Shown: positions 6,227 through 12,922 of the stretch, in pieces
Position numbering within the stretch: the stretch's first letter is position 1
Layout: each line of letters opens with the position of its first letter
DNA from: an uncultured Solirubrobacteraceae bacterium
GTDB taxonomy: Bacteria; Actinomycetota; Thermoleophilia; Solirubrobacterales; Solirubrobacteraceae
Direction: 5' to 3'
DNA: 12,922 bases
Assembly (NCBI GenBank): GCA_902806215.1
Contig: CADCVT010000235.1
Location: 1 to 12,922 of the forward strand
The notes under the pieces: generated by a model
The model's input: only the letters and a program-made list of their open reading frames with translations
Database searches by the model: none
Told to the model about the DNA's origin: nothing
Made by a program: the position numbers and the translations under genes

Positions 6227-7480
6227 ATGAACGCGCCCCCCAACGGTCTTCTCCGCCAGACCTCGATCTACCTCGCCGGCGTCTCGGGACGCCGCCCGCG
6301 CGTCCCCACCGACGCGACGCAGCTCGAGCAGCGTGCCGAGACCGAGATGAGCCGCGACGCCTTCGCGTACATCGCGGGCGGCGCCGGCACCGGCGCGACC
6401 ATGCGGGCGAACCGGCAGGCGTTCGACAAGCACCGGATCGTCCCGCGCATGCTGCGCGACGTCTCGAAGCGCGATCAGCGGATCGAGCTGCTCGGCCGCA
6501 CGATGCCGAGCCCGTTCCTCGTCGCGCCGATCGGCGTGCTCGAGATGGTCGACCGCAAGGCCGACGTCGCCGTCGCCCGCGCGGCGCGCACGCACGGGAT
6601 CGGAATGGTCCTGTCCAACCAGGCCTCGCGCCCGATGGAGCAGGTCACCAAGGCGCTCGGCGACACCCCGCGCTGGTTCCAGCTCTACTGGAGCACCGAG
6701 GACGAGCTCGTCGCGAGCTTCGCCAGGCGCGCGGAGAAGACCGGCTGCGACGCGATCGTCATCACGCTCGACACGACGCTGCTCGGCTGGCGCACCCACG
6801 ACCTCGACCGCGCGTACCTGCCGTTCCTCAGGGGCAAGGGCATCGCGCAGTACACGAGCGACGAGGTCTTCCGGCGCATCATGCGCACGCCGACCGACCC
6901 GGCTCCGACGCCGAGGCCGACGCTCAACGCGATCCGCACGCTGGTCCAGCTCATCCGCGCGTACCCCGAGCGCTTCAACCCGGCCGACGCCCGCGCGGCG
7001 GTGCAGCGCTTCACGCAGATCTACTCGCGCCCGTCGCTCGAGTGGGACACGCTGCGGTTCCTGCGCGAGCGCACGAAGCTGCCGATCCTCCTCAAGGGGA
7101 TCCTGCACCCCGACGACGCGTCGCGCGCGGTGGAGGAGGGCATCGACGGGATCGTCGTCTCCAACCACGGCGGCCGCCAGGTCGACGGCTCGATCGCCAC
7201 GCTCGACGCGCTGCCCGGCATCGCCGCCGCGGTCGACGGGAGGATGCCGGTGCTGTTCGACAGCGGGATCCGCAGCGGCGCGGACGTCTTCAAGGCGCTG
7301 GCCCTCGGCGCGGACGCCGTGCTGCTCGGCCGCCCGTACGCCTACGGCCTGGCGATCGCGGGCGAGCGCGGCGTCGCCGAGGTGCTCGAGAACTTCCAGG
7401 CCGACTTCGACCTGACGATGGGCCTGTCGGGCTGCACGTCGGTCGCCGAGATCACGCGCGAGGCGCTGGCCGATGCCTGA
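6227..7480 (+). CDS. FMN-dependent 2-hydroxyacid oxidase, lactate 2-monooxygenase type
   Basis: A 417-residue member of the family of lactate monooxygenase, glycolate oxidase and L-lactate dehydrogenase, which oxidise 2-hydroxy acids with FMN. It is full length. Family residues are present: Tyr48 in AYIAGGAG, Tyr154 in QLYWST, LDT near 183, Lys in LLKGI near 287, and the catalytic His314 with Arg317 in SNHGGRQVDG. FMN phosphate-binding DSGIRSG and GADAVLLGRPYAYG follow near 345-375. The segment LGWRTHDLDRAYLPFLRGKG, followed by YTSDEVFR, closely resembles lactate 2-monooxygenase rather than the dehydrogenases. Gly103 in VAPIG corresponds to the glycine reported to distinguish monooxygenase from oxidase. 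The expected reaction is L-lactate plus O2 to acetate, CO2 and water, but another 2-hydroxy acid is possible. It ends overlapping the phosphatase by 8 bases. Confidence 0.92.
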   Translation: MNAPPNGLLRQTSIYLAGVSGRRPRVPTDATQLEQRAETEMSRDAFAYIAGGAGTGATMRANRQAFDKHRIVPRMLRDVSKRDQRIELLGRTMPSPFLVAPIGVLEMVDRKADVAVARAARTHGIGMVLSNQASRPMEQVTKALGDTPRWFQLYWSTEDELVASFARRAEKTGCDAIVITLDTTLLGWRTHDLDRAYLPFLRGKGIAQYTSDEVFRRIMRTPTDPAPTPRPTLNAIRTLVQLIRAYPERFNPADARAAVQRFTQIYSRPSLEWDTLRFLRERTKLPILLKGILHPDDASRAVEEGIDGIVVSNHGGRQVDGSIATLDALPGIAAAVDGRMPVLFDSGIRSGADVFKALALGADAVLLGRPYAYGLAIAGERGVAEVLENFQADFDLTMGLSGCTSVAEITREALADA

Positions 7481-9116
7481 GCTGATCCTCGGCCCTGTCC
7501 TGCGCTACGTCGACGAGACCGACGCGACGATCTGGGTCGAGACCGACGGGCCGGCCGAGATCGAGGTGCTCGGGTGCACGTCGAGGACGTTCCACGTCGC
7601 TGGCCACTGGTACGCGCTCGTGCACGTCAGGGACCTCGAGCCCGGGACGAGCACGGAGTACGAGGTCCGCGTCGACGGCGAGCTGCGCTGGCCGCAGCCC
7701 GACTCCGAGTTCCCGGCCAGCGTCATCCGCACGCCCGCCGACCACACGCCGGCGAAGATCGTCTTCGGCTCGTGCCGCGTGTCGGCGCCGCACGAGCCGC
7801 CCTACGCGCTGACCAAGGACGAGGACGACTGCGGCCGCGAGGTCGACGCGCTGTTCGCGATGGCGCGCCGGATGATCGAGCAGCCGTGCGAGGAGTGGCC
7901 GCACCGGCTGCTCATGCTCGGCGACCAGGTCTACGCCGACGAGGTCTCGCCGGAGGCGCTCGAGTTCATCAAGTCGCGCCGCTCGATCGAGGAGCCGCCC
8001 GGCGAGGAGGTGGCGGACTTCGAGGAGTACACGCGCCTGTACTGGGAGTCCTGGGCCGAGCCGGTCATGCGCTGGCTCCTGTCGACGATCGCCACCGCGA
8101 TGATCTTCGACGACCACGACGTCCACGACGACTGGAACATCTCCGCGTCGTGGCTCGAGGACTACCGCGCGAAGCCGTGGTGGGACGACCGCATCCGCGG
8201 GGCGTTCATGTCGTACTGGGTCTACCAGCACATCGGCAACCTGTCCCCGGACGAGCTCCACGAAGACGAGATGTACGACAAGGTCTGCGCGTGCGACGAC
8301 GCGACCGACATGCTCGCGGAGTTCGCCTACAAGGCCGACCGCGAGATCGAGGGGACGCGCTGGAGCTACTCGCGCGACTACGGCGGCGTGCGCGTCGTGA
8401 TGATCGACTCGCGCGCCGGGCGCGACTTCGAGGACGGCCGCCGCTGCATGATCGACGACGACGAGTGGACGTGGATCGAGGAGCACCTCGTCGGCGGCCA
8501 CGACCACCTCATCATCGGCACGTCGCTGCCGCTGCTGCTCGGTCCGGGCCTGCACTACCTCGAGGCGTGGAACGAGGCGATCTGCAACGGCGCCTGGGGT
8601 CGGTTCGGGGACCTCATCGGCGAGAAGATCCGCCGTGGCCTCGACCTCGAGCACTGGGCCGCGTTCGGTGAGTCCTTCGAGCGCCTGACCCGCCGCATCC
8701 AGGAGGTCGGCGCGGGCAAGCATGGCCGGGCGCCGGCGTCGATCGTGATCCTGTCGGGCGACGTGCACCACGCGTACCTCGCCGAGGTCGCCTTCCGCAG
8801 GGGCACCGGCGTCGAGAGCGCGGTCTACCAGGCCGTCTGCTCGCCGTTTCGCAACCCGCTGTCGACGAAGGAGAAGAACACCGTGCGCTTCGCCACGTCG
8901 CGCGCGGGCCACCTCGTCGGCCGCGCGCTGGCGAAGTCCGCCGGCGTCGAGGACCCCGACCTGCGCTGGCGCTTCGTGCACGGCCCGTACTTCGACAACC
9001 AGATCGCGACGCTCGTGCTCCACGACCGCGACGCGCACCTGTGCCTCGAGCGCACGGTCCCGGAGGAGTGGCGCGAGCCGCAGCTGCACGAGTGCCTCTC
9101 GCGCCGGCTGGCCTAG
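7473..9116 (+). CDS. PhoD-like metallophosphatase without a signal peptide
   Basis: 547 residues with the order seen in PhoD-family phosphatases: an N-terminal fibronectin-like beta domain (about 5-90) and a calcineurin-like two-metal catalytic domain. Motifs are FGSCR (98-102), LGDQVYAD with Asp151, FDDHDVHDDW with Asp214, His215 and Asp216, a central VVMIDSRAGRD, and LSGDVHHAY with Asp430, His432 and His433. These are the expected metal ligands. Classical PhoD is Tat-exported. This one begins MPELILGPVLRYVDETDATIW, with no twin arginine or hydrophobic leader, so it is inferred to be cytoplasmic. Its substrate may therefore be an internal phosphodiester or monoester. The ATG lies inside the oxidase stop region (ATGCCTGA), which implies translational coupling. 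The stop TAG forms a CTAG shared with the convergent lipoprotein gene. Confidence 0.92.
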   Translation: MPELILGPVLRYVDETDATIWVETDGPAEIEVLGCTSRTFHVAGHWYALVHVRDLEPGTSTEYEVRVDGELRWPQPDSEFPASVIRTPADHTPAKIVFGSCRVSAPHEPPYALTKDEDDCGREVDALFAMARRMIEQPCEEWPHRLLMLGDQVYADEVSPEALEFIKSRRSIEEPPGEEVADFEEYTRLYWESWAEPVMRWLLSTIATAMIFDDHDVHDDWNISASWLEDYRAKPWWDDRIRGAFMSYWVYQHIGNLSPDELHEDEMYDKVCACDDATDMLAEFAYKADREIEGTRWSYSRDYGGVRVVMIDSRAGRDFEDGRRCMIDDDEWTWIEEHLVGGHDHLIIGTSLPLLLGPGLHYLEAWNEAICNGAWGRFGDLIGEKIRRGLDLEHWAAFGESFERLTRRIQEVGAGKHGRAPASIVILSGDVHHAYLAEVAFRRGTGVESAVYQAVCSPFRNPLSTKEKNTVRFATSRAGHLVGRALAKSAGVEDPDLRWRFVHGPYFDNQIATLVLHDRDAHLCLERTVPEEWREPQLHECLSRRLA

Positions 9117-9556
9117 TTCTCGGCGGCGAGCTCGGGCGCGAGCGTCACCGTGAAGCTCGAGCCGCCCTTGCAGCGGCGCACGGCCTTCCAGAAGTTCCGG
9201 GTACGGCCGTCGGTGACCATGACCTCGGCGTCGAAGCCGTCGTTCTCGTCGAACAGGATCGTCAGCTCCGGCCGTGACCGGAAGACCTGCGCGAGCTGCG
9301 CGGGGTCGATCTCGATGTAGCCGTTGACGATCGTGATCTGCCGGTCGTTCTCGCGCGGGCGCGACGGCCCGATGACGAGGCGCGCCCGCGGCAGGTGCAG
9401 ACCCGCCGGAGCCGCGCCGGCCGAGGCCGGCGCGCTGCGCTCGCATCCCGGGCGGGTGATCACCGAGCCGTCGGCGACCGCGGGGCTCTCGTCGTTCCCG
9501 CAGCCGGAGCCGACGAGCGCGGCGGCGGCGACGGCGAGCGACGCCGCCCGCCTCAC
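9113..9556 (-). CDS. Small putative lipoprotein, coupled to the Asp-box propeller
   Basis: 147 residues from GTG 9556 to TAG 9115-9113. The GTG overlaps the upstream gene's TGA as GTGA, so it is translated by coupling. The longer reading frame running through this point from 12181 is not real upstream of here. The N-terminus VRRAASLAVAAAALVGSGC is a signal peptide ending in a lipobox-like GSG-Cys19, with Gly where Leu, Val or Ala is more usual at -3. A Ser/Ala/Pro linker follows, then a compact domain (about 53-147) with DRQITIVNGYIEIDPAQLAQ and ELTILFDENDGFDAEVMV. Cys38 and Cys129 could pair. I do not recognise the domain family. Placement suggests an envelope partner of the propeller encoded just upstream. 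Export is inferred, not shown. Confidence 0.83.
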   Translation of the reverse strand: MRRAASLAVAAAALVGSGCGNDESPAVADGSVITRPGCERSAPASAGAAPAGLHLPRARLVIGPSRPRENDRQITIVNGYIEIDPAQLAQVFRSRPELTILFDENDGFDAEVMVTDGRTRNFWKAVRRCKGGSSFTVTLAPELAAEN

Positions 9557-11514
9557 CGGACGCGGAACTCGAGGCTCCGCGACGGCGAGACCTTGCCGCT
9601 CGAGTCGACCGCCACGAGCGTCACGCGGTAGCGCCCGACGCTCAGCGCGCGGCCGTTGAAGCGCCCGACGAACAGCAGGCGGTTGAGGCCGGCGGCCGCG
9701 CTCGAGCGCAGCGTCTGCGCGCGACCGCGCTTCTTGCCGAGCTTCTCGATGCGCAGCGACACCGTCGCCGCCTCGGTCAGGTCGTAGCGGAACCGCGGCA
9801 GCACGATCTGGCGCTCCTTGCCCGAGACGCGCCGCACGACGCGCGTACGGCGGCAGCGCGGGGCGCGCAGCGGCTTGGTCTTCGAGCGACGGCTGGCGCG
9901 GACGAGCGTCGAGCACGTGATGTCGAAGCGGCGGATCTGCGGGCCCTGGCGGCCGGTCGAGCCGACCGTGACGGGGACGAGCCGCGGCTCGGGCGCGGGC
10001 TGGCTGCGCGTCTCGGCGGTCGCCTGCGTCGACGCCGTGTCGAGCGGCCCCGCGAGCTTGTCGCCGGCGAGCTGGCGGATCGCGATGCCGCGGCGGTCGG
10101 TCGCCGGGCTCTTCGGGAAGTCCTTGTCCGTCGCGTCGTACTTCGAGTTGCACTTGTCCTTGGCCGTGCAGGAGTCCGACGTCGTCGCCCACACCGTCGC
10201 GTCGGACGGCGAGAGCTGGATGTCGATGAAGTCGAACATGCCGCCGCAACGGCCAAGGCAGGCGGCCCCACGGTGGATCGGGTCGCCGGTGCGGTTCGCC
10301 GTCGTCGACAGGAACACGGGACGCTCGGCGAGCGCGTCGGTCGACGTGATCATGTACGAGTTCCACGGGCGGCGGTTGGCCGTCTCGTCCTTGACCGTCG
10401 AGCCGGCGAACGTGATCGCGATGCGGCCGGCCTCGCCGGCGACGACCGTCGGCAGGTTGGCCGAGTAGGTGTCCGGCGGAGCGATCATCAGGGGCTTGCC
10501 CCACGTCTTGCCGTGGTCGCGCGAGATCGCCAGGAACGGCAGGTGGTGTACGCCGTCGATCCACACGTAGTAGAGGTTGCCGGCGTCGTCGACGGCCATC
10601 TCGGTGTGCGGCTGGGCGGCGTCCACGGTACGGCTGACGCGGTAGCGCTGGAAGCTCTTGCCGCCGTCCTCGGAGACCGCGACGTACGGGTTGAAGCAGT
10701 GGCCCGCGGGGAGGAACAGCCGGCCCTGCTTGTCGGTCTGCGCGTGGCCGGTCAGACCGCTGCAGATGGGGAACTCGCCCTCGGTCCCGTTCTCGGTGAC
10801 GCCGGCGTACGCGGCGCCGCCGGTGGGCAGCCAGGTCCGGCCGCCGTCGCGGCTGGCCGAGCAGCTCGACTTCGAGACCTGGTTGACGCAGTAGTAGACG
10901 ATCTCGGGGTAGTCGGGGCTGAGCGGCGTGACGCCCGGGTCGAGCGCCGGCGGCGGGCCGCTCGTGATCGACTGGTGGTCGTTGACGCCGGGATCGCTCG
11001 CGAACGTCGACTTCCAGTTCTCGCCCTTGTCGTCGCTGTAGGACAGGTAGGAGCCGGCCAACAGCAGGCCGACGTCGAAGGTGCGGTTGGTCTGCGGGTC
11101 GGTGTACACGAACGGGTCGAGGTCGCGCGGCGGGTCTTCCCCGACCTCGGTCGCGGGCTCGATCGTCTGCCACGTCTTGCCGCCATCGGTCGAGCGCATG
11201 AGGTACGGGTGGCCGCCGGCGCCGTTGGCCGGCTCCTCGAACGTCGAGGCGGGGAAGAACGCGACGCCCTGCTTGTCGATGCCGATCGTCGGCTCGATGG
11301 CCTCGCGGCCGACGTCGGTGAACTGCCACGCGGGGAACTGGCCGGAGTACGCGACCTGCGAGTTCTGCGGCTCGTTCTTGGGGTCCATCGGCGCGGAGAT
11401 CTCGAACGGCCGGTAGGCCGTCGGCCCGGGCGGAGCGGCGACGGCGGGGGTCGCGGCCGCGGCGGTGATCAGGGTGAGGGCGGCGCAGGCGAGCGACCGG
11501 GGGGAGAAGGCCAT
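9553..11514 (-). CDS. Secreted Asp-box (BNR) beta-propeller with C-terminal Ig-like domain
   Basis: 653 residues with a classic signal peptide (MAFSPRSLACAALTLITAAA, cleavage near AVA-A at 26/27). Five Asp-box motifs lie in the first half: STDGGKTW (108), YSDDKGENW (159), SRDGGRTW (221), SEDGGKSF (281) and SRDHGKTW (331). This is the sialidase-type propeller fold, and databases would probably label it an exo-alpha-sialidase. The FRIP-type arginine motif and the catalytic Tyr/Glu pattern of true sialidases are not evident, so enzyme activity is doubtful. About ten cysteines suggest disulfides outside the cell. A Ser/Thr/Pro linker (about 491-525) leads to a basic C-terminal module, about 526-653, with RFRYDLTEAATVSLRIE and GRYRVTLVAVDSSGK, an Ig-like or fibronectin-like fold typical of Solirubrobacterales exoproteins. 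No Shine-Dalgarno is seen; the ATG sits in a hairpin at 11510-11537. Confidence 0.9.
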   Translation of the reverse strand: MAFSPRSLACAALTLITAAAATPAVAAPPGPTAYRPFEISAPMDPKNEPQNSQVAYSGQFPAWQFTDVGREAIEPTIGIDKQGVAFFPASTFEEPANGAGGHPYLMRSTDGGKTWQTIEPATEVGEDPPRDLDPFVYTDPQTNRTFDVGLLLAGSYLSYSDDKGENWKSTFASDPGVNDHQSITSGPPPALDPGVTPLSPDYPEIVYYCVNQVSKSSCSASRDGGRTWLPTGGAAYAGVTENGTEGEFPICSGLTGHAQTDKQGRLFLPAGHCFNPYVAVSEDGGKSFQRYRVSRTVDAAQPHTEMAVDDAGNLYYVWIDGVHHLPFLAISRDHGKTWGKPLMIAPPDTYSANLPTVVAGEAGRIAITFAGSTVKDETANRRPWNSYMITSTDALAERPVFLSTTANRTGDPIHRGAACLGRCGGMFDFIDIQLSPSDATVWATTSDSCTAKDKCNSKYDATDKDFPKSPATDRRGIAIRQLAGDKLAGPLDTASTQATAETRSQPAPEPRLVPVTVGSTGRQGPQIRRFDITCSTLVRASRRSKTKPLRAPRCRRTRVVRRVSGKERQIVLPRFRYDLTEAATVSLRIEKLGKKRGRAQTLRSSAAAGLNRLLFVGRFNGRALSVGRYRVTLVAVDSSGKVSPSRSLEFRVR

Positions 11515-11537
11515 GCACCAGACAACGGTGCGATGGC
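11510..11537 (-). promoter_or_regulatory. Hairpin enclosing the start codon of the propeller gene
   Basis: In the minus-strand transcript GCCAU (11537-11533) and GCACC (11531-11527) pair with GGUGC (11519-11515) and AUGGC (11514-11510). This makes a ten-base-pair stem with a single bulged base at 11532 and a seven-base loop. The AUG itself (11514-11512) is in the stem, and no Shine-Dalgarno is seen in front. It may restrain translation or bind a regulator as DNA, or it may be chance. Confidence 0.4.
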
Positions 11538-11550
11538 TCCGAACTGGCGG

Positions 11551-11982
11551 TCAGAGGCCGAGCCGGAAGCCCTCGTGGCTCGCCGCGAACCCGAGCGACG
11601 CGTAGAAGCGGTGGGCGTCGGAGCGCCGCTTGTTGCTCGTGAGCTGCGCGAGCGAGCAGCCGCGCGCGCGGGCACGCTCGATCGCGTGCTCGACGAGCGT
11701 GCGCCCGAGGCCCGCGCCGCGCCGGTCCTCGCGGACGCGGATCCCCTCGAGCAGGGCGCGCTCGGGGCCGGCATGGCCGAGGCCCGGGATGACGGTGATC
11801 TGCAGACAGCCGACGACATCGCCGTCGTCCTCGAGCACGAGCAGCTCGTTGCGCTCGTCGGCCTCGATGGCCTCGAAGCCGCGCAGGTGACGCTCCTCGA
11901 CGGGAGCCTCGTCCTGCTCGGCGAGGAGCGCCACGACAGCCGGGAGGTCCTCGAGGCGGGCGGCGCGGACGCGTGTTCCCAT
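11551..11982 (-). CDS. GNAT family N-acetyltransferase
   Basis: 143 residues, the normal size for a single GNAT domain, which transfers acetyl from acetyl-CoA to an amine. The acetyl-CoA pyrophosphate loop is visible as RRGAGLG at 87-93 (R/Q-x-x-G-x-G/A rule) after the strand LLEGIRVRED. The helix TLVEHAIERARARGC follows, then the motif B region AHRFYASLGF at 123-132 with the usual Tyr127 near the active site. The substrate cannot be told from sequence. ATG 11982 is preceded by GGGGG and AGG, but at long spacing, so the start is probable rather than certain. It lies 36 bases upstream of the propeller gene on the same strand and could be co-transcribed with it. A hairpin at 12026-12047 separates it from the zinc-ribbon gene. 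Confidence 0.88.
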   Translation of the reverse strand: MGTRVRAARLEDLPAVVALLAEQDEAPVEERHLRGFEAIEADERNELLVLEDDGDVVGCLQITVIPGLGHAGPERALLEGIRVREDRRGAGLGRTLVEHAIERARARGCSLAQLTSNKRRSDAHRFYASLGFAASHEGFRLGL

Positions 11983-12025
11983 GCCGTGGTTGTACCTGAC
12001 CCCCTTTGGCCAGGCCCGAACGACG

Positions 12026-12047
12026 GAAGCCCTCCGGGGAGGGCTTC
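12026..12047 (-). terminator. Hairpin terminator after the zinc-ribbon gene
   Basis: GAAGCCCTC and GAGGGCTTC form a perfect nine-base-pair stem with a four-base loop, beginning seven bases after the zinc-ribbon stop. On the minus strand CGTCGTT follows, a poor T run, so termination may be partial. Confidence 0.65.
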
Positions 12048-12054
12048 GAAGGTC

Positions 12055-12153
12055 TCAGTGCCGGAGGTACCCGCCGCAGTGCGGGCAGCTCGCCCGATCC
12101 GCGACGCGGGCCGCGGACCAGATCCGCAGGCACTTCGCACAGAGGACGCGCAT
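12055..12153 (-). CDS. Tiny zinc-ribbon protein, 32 residues
   Basis: ATG 12153 to TGA 12057-12055 encodes 32 residues. Four cysteines form two CxxC knuckles, CAKC at residues 5-8 and CPHC at 23-26, separated by 14 residues: the layout of a single zinc ribbon of the rubredoxin or FmdB-like kind. The last part reads GGYLRH. A perfect AGGAGG at 12160-12165 stands six bases before the ATG, the best ribosome site in the window, and a hairpin terminator follows the stop. These make a real gene likely despite the size. It lies 76 bases downstream of the TetR gene and ahead of the GNAT gene. A zinc-binding structural or regulatory role is inferred. The function is unknown. Confidence 0.8.
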   Translation of the reverse strand: MRVLCAKCLRIWSAARVADRASCPHCGGYLRH

Positions 12154-12159
12154 GGCGGT

Positions 12160-12165
12160 CCTCCT
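12160..12165 (-). promoter_or_regulatory. Consensus Shine-Dalgarno of the zinc-ribbon gene
   Basis: AGGAGG on the minus strand, six bases before ATG 12153. It is a main reason to accept so short a reading frame. Confidence 0.8.
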
Positions 12166-12229
12166 CTCTCGTTGACTTCACCTGTAGTCGGCCGGCCGCG
12201 CGGAGACTTGAGCGGGGTCGGTCAGCTCG

Positions 12230-12838
12230 TCACGCGCAGAGCGCGTCGATCAGCGCGCGCCAGCCGTTCTGCACGCGCTCGAGCGACCAGCCGAGGCGCT
12301 CGCGCGCGTAGAGGTGCTGCACCGGCCCGAGCGACGCCAGAAGCGCCTGCGCGGTGAACTCGGGGTCGCACTGCGGCGCCGCCTCGCGCAGGAGCATCGC
12401 CAGGTGCGTCGCGTAGAACGGCTCGGGCCCGAGGCCCGGCCGCACCGACGCCGCCCCGATCAGGCCCGCGTGTTGCTCCATGTGCTCGGCGTAGGTCACG
12501 CCCCAGGCGTGCAGCCGGTCGACGGCCGGCACGCCCGGGCCGAGCGGCGGCTCTCCGGAGAGGAAGGCGTCCTGGAAGGCGCGCGCGTCGGTCTCGAGCA
12601 GCGCCAGCGCGAGGCCGGACCGGTCGCCGAAGCGCCGGTATAGCGTCCCCGTGCCGACGTGGGCCGCCTCGGCGACGTCCTGCATCGACACCTGCTCGAT
12701 CCCGCGCTCGTCGATCAGCCGCGTGGCGACCTCGAGGATCCGCGCCCGGTTGCGCGCCGCGTCGGCGCGCTCGGTCTTCGCAGGGTCGGGAGCGGGATCG
12801 GCGAGCGGGAGATCGAACGACACGGCCGTCGGCATCAT
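12230..12838 (-). CDS. TetR family transcriptional regulator
   Basis: 202 residues, usual for TetR. A disordered Pro/Ala/Asp head (1-22) precedes the DNA-binding domain at about 28-75: RNRARILEVATRLIDERGIEQVSMQDVAEAAHVG, then the signature GTLYRRFGDR at 64-73. The C-terminal half (about 80-202) is helical and forms the ligand and dimer domain; its ligand cannot be read from sequence. Two adjacent ATGs occur (12838 and 12835). The first overlaps the upstream gene's TGA as ATGA, so coupling favours 12838. No Shine-Dalgarno of strength is seen, which fits coupling. The regulator probably controls its own operon, including the gene whose tail lies at 12835-12922. No palindromic operator is visible inside the window. 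Confidence 0.93.
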   Translation of the reverse strand: MMPTAVSFDLPLADPAPDPAKTERADAARNRARILEVATRLIDERGIEQVSMQDVAEAAHVGTGTLYRRFGDRSGLALALLETDARAFQDAFLSGEPPLGPGVPAVDRLHAWGVTYAEHMEQHAGLIGAASVRPGLGPEPFYATHLAMLLREAAPQCDPEFTAQALLASLGPVQHLYARERLGWSLERVQNGWRALIDALCA

Positions 12839-12922
12839 GCCGACTGCTCGATGGGCGAGCCAACCTCCCGCACCAGGTTCTCGACGATCTCGTCCAGGCG
12901 GGACGCCAGCTCGGGGGAGAGC
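12835..12922 (-). CDS. C-terminal end of an unidentified gene upstream of the TetR gene
   Basis: In the frame ending at TGA 12837-12835 the last 28 codons read LSPELASRLDEIVENLVREV, then GSPIEQSA, an amphipathic helical tail with good codon bias and no stop up to the window edge. The stop overlaps the TetR start as ATGA. The tail is too short to name a family. It is probably co-transcribed with, and perhaps controlled by, the TetR regulator. Confidence 0.6.
   Translation of the reverse strand, partial: LSPELASRLDEIVENLVREVGSPIEQSA

Noticed and set aside
5690..7168. Minus-strand frame of 492 residues opposite the oxidase
   Set aside because: The plus strand has intact FMN oxidase motifs. The minus product is charged low-complexity sequence.
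7452..9446. Minus-strand frame of 664 residues opposite the phosphatase
   Set aside because: Shadow of the PhoD-like gene, which has all metal-ligand motifs in the plus frame.
9553..11514. True sialidase
   Set aside because: Asp boxes are present but the arginine-bearing FRIP motif and a convincing catalytic set are not, so only a propeller fold is claimed.
9113..12181. Single minus-strand frame of 1022 residues
   Set aside because: Only its last 147 residues are real (the lipoprotein). The rest overlaps the propeller, acetyltransferase and zinc-ribbon genes in another frame and is Arg/Pro-rich.
12166..12229. TTGACT as a plus-strand -35 box
   Set aside because: No -10 box follows at proper distance, and it would transcribe the antisense strand of the TetR gene.
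10273..12357. Plus-strand frame of 694 residues
   Set aside because: Antisense to four supported minus-strand genes; composition is that of a high-GC shadow.

Overview
High-GC bacterial chromosome, most likely an actinobacterium of the Thermoleophilia/Solirubrobacterales type. Three things point there. Codons end overwhelmingly in G or C. The tmRNA tag (ADSHEYALAA) is of the actinobacterial ADS...YALAA kind. The propeller protein at 9553-11514 ends in an RFRY...GRYRVTL...SSGK module that I associate with secreted proteins of that order. The assignment to order is inference; no rRNA is present.

Layout. (1) 1-2209, minus: a large Clp/Hsp100-type AAA+ ATPase, cut by the window edge. (2) 2269-2633, plus: the tmRNA gene ssrA, divergent from the ATPase across 59 bases, with a strong terminator at 2647-2676. 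(3) 2839-4950, plus: a secreted protein made of LGFP wall-binding repeats and an SGNH/GDSL hydrolase domain, of visibly lower GC than its neighbours. (4) 5019-5693, minus: a protein resembling the SUKH/SMI1-KNR4 group. (5) 5741-9116, plus: a probable operon of an unknown helical protein, an FMN-dependent 2-hydroxyacid oxidase of the lactate 2-monooxygenase type, and a PhoD-like metallophosphatase. The last two overlap by 8 bases. (6) 9113-12922, minus: from its upstream end, the tail of an unknown gene, a TetR regulator, a 32-residue zinc-ribbon protein, a GNAT acetyltransferase, a secreted Asp-box propeller and a small lipoprotein. Several of these are tightly packed (ATGA, 36-base and GTGA junctions). 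The two convergent runs meet at one CTAG that is the stop codon of both.

How the genes work together. The clearest functional pairing is ssrA beside the Clp-like ATPase: tmRNA tags stalled products for Clp-type proteolysis, and this ATPase keeps a GLGF loop like the ClpP-docking loop of ClpC. Its first ATPase module has lost the Walker B acid and the arginine fingers, so it is not an ordinary ClpC or ClpB. The secreted propeller and the lipoprotein are translationally coupled and probably act together at the cell surface. The oxidase and phosphatase are also coupled, although no shared pathway is evident. I found no CRISPR array, insertion sequence, tRNA or phage gene. The best candidates for something new are the Clp-like ATPase, the LGFP-SGNH fusion, the propeller-lipoprotein pair with a start codon buried in a hairpin, and the tiny zinc-ribbon gene.
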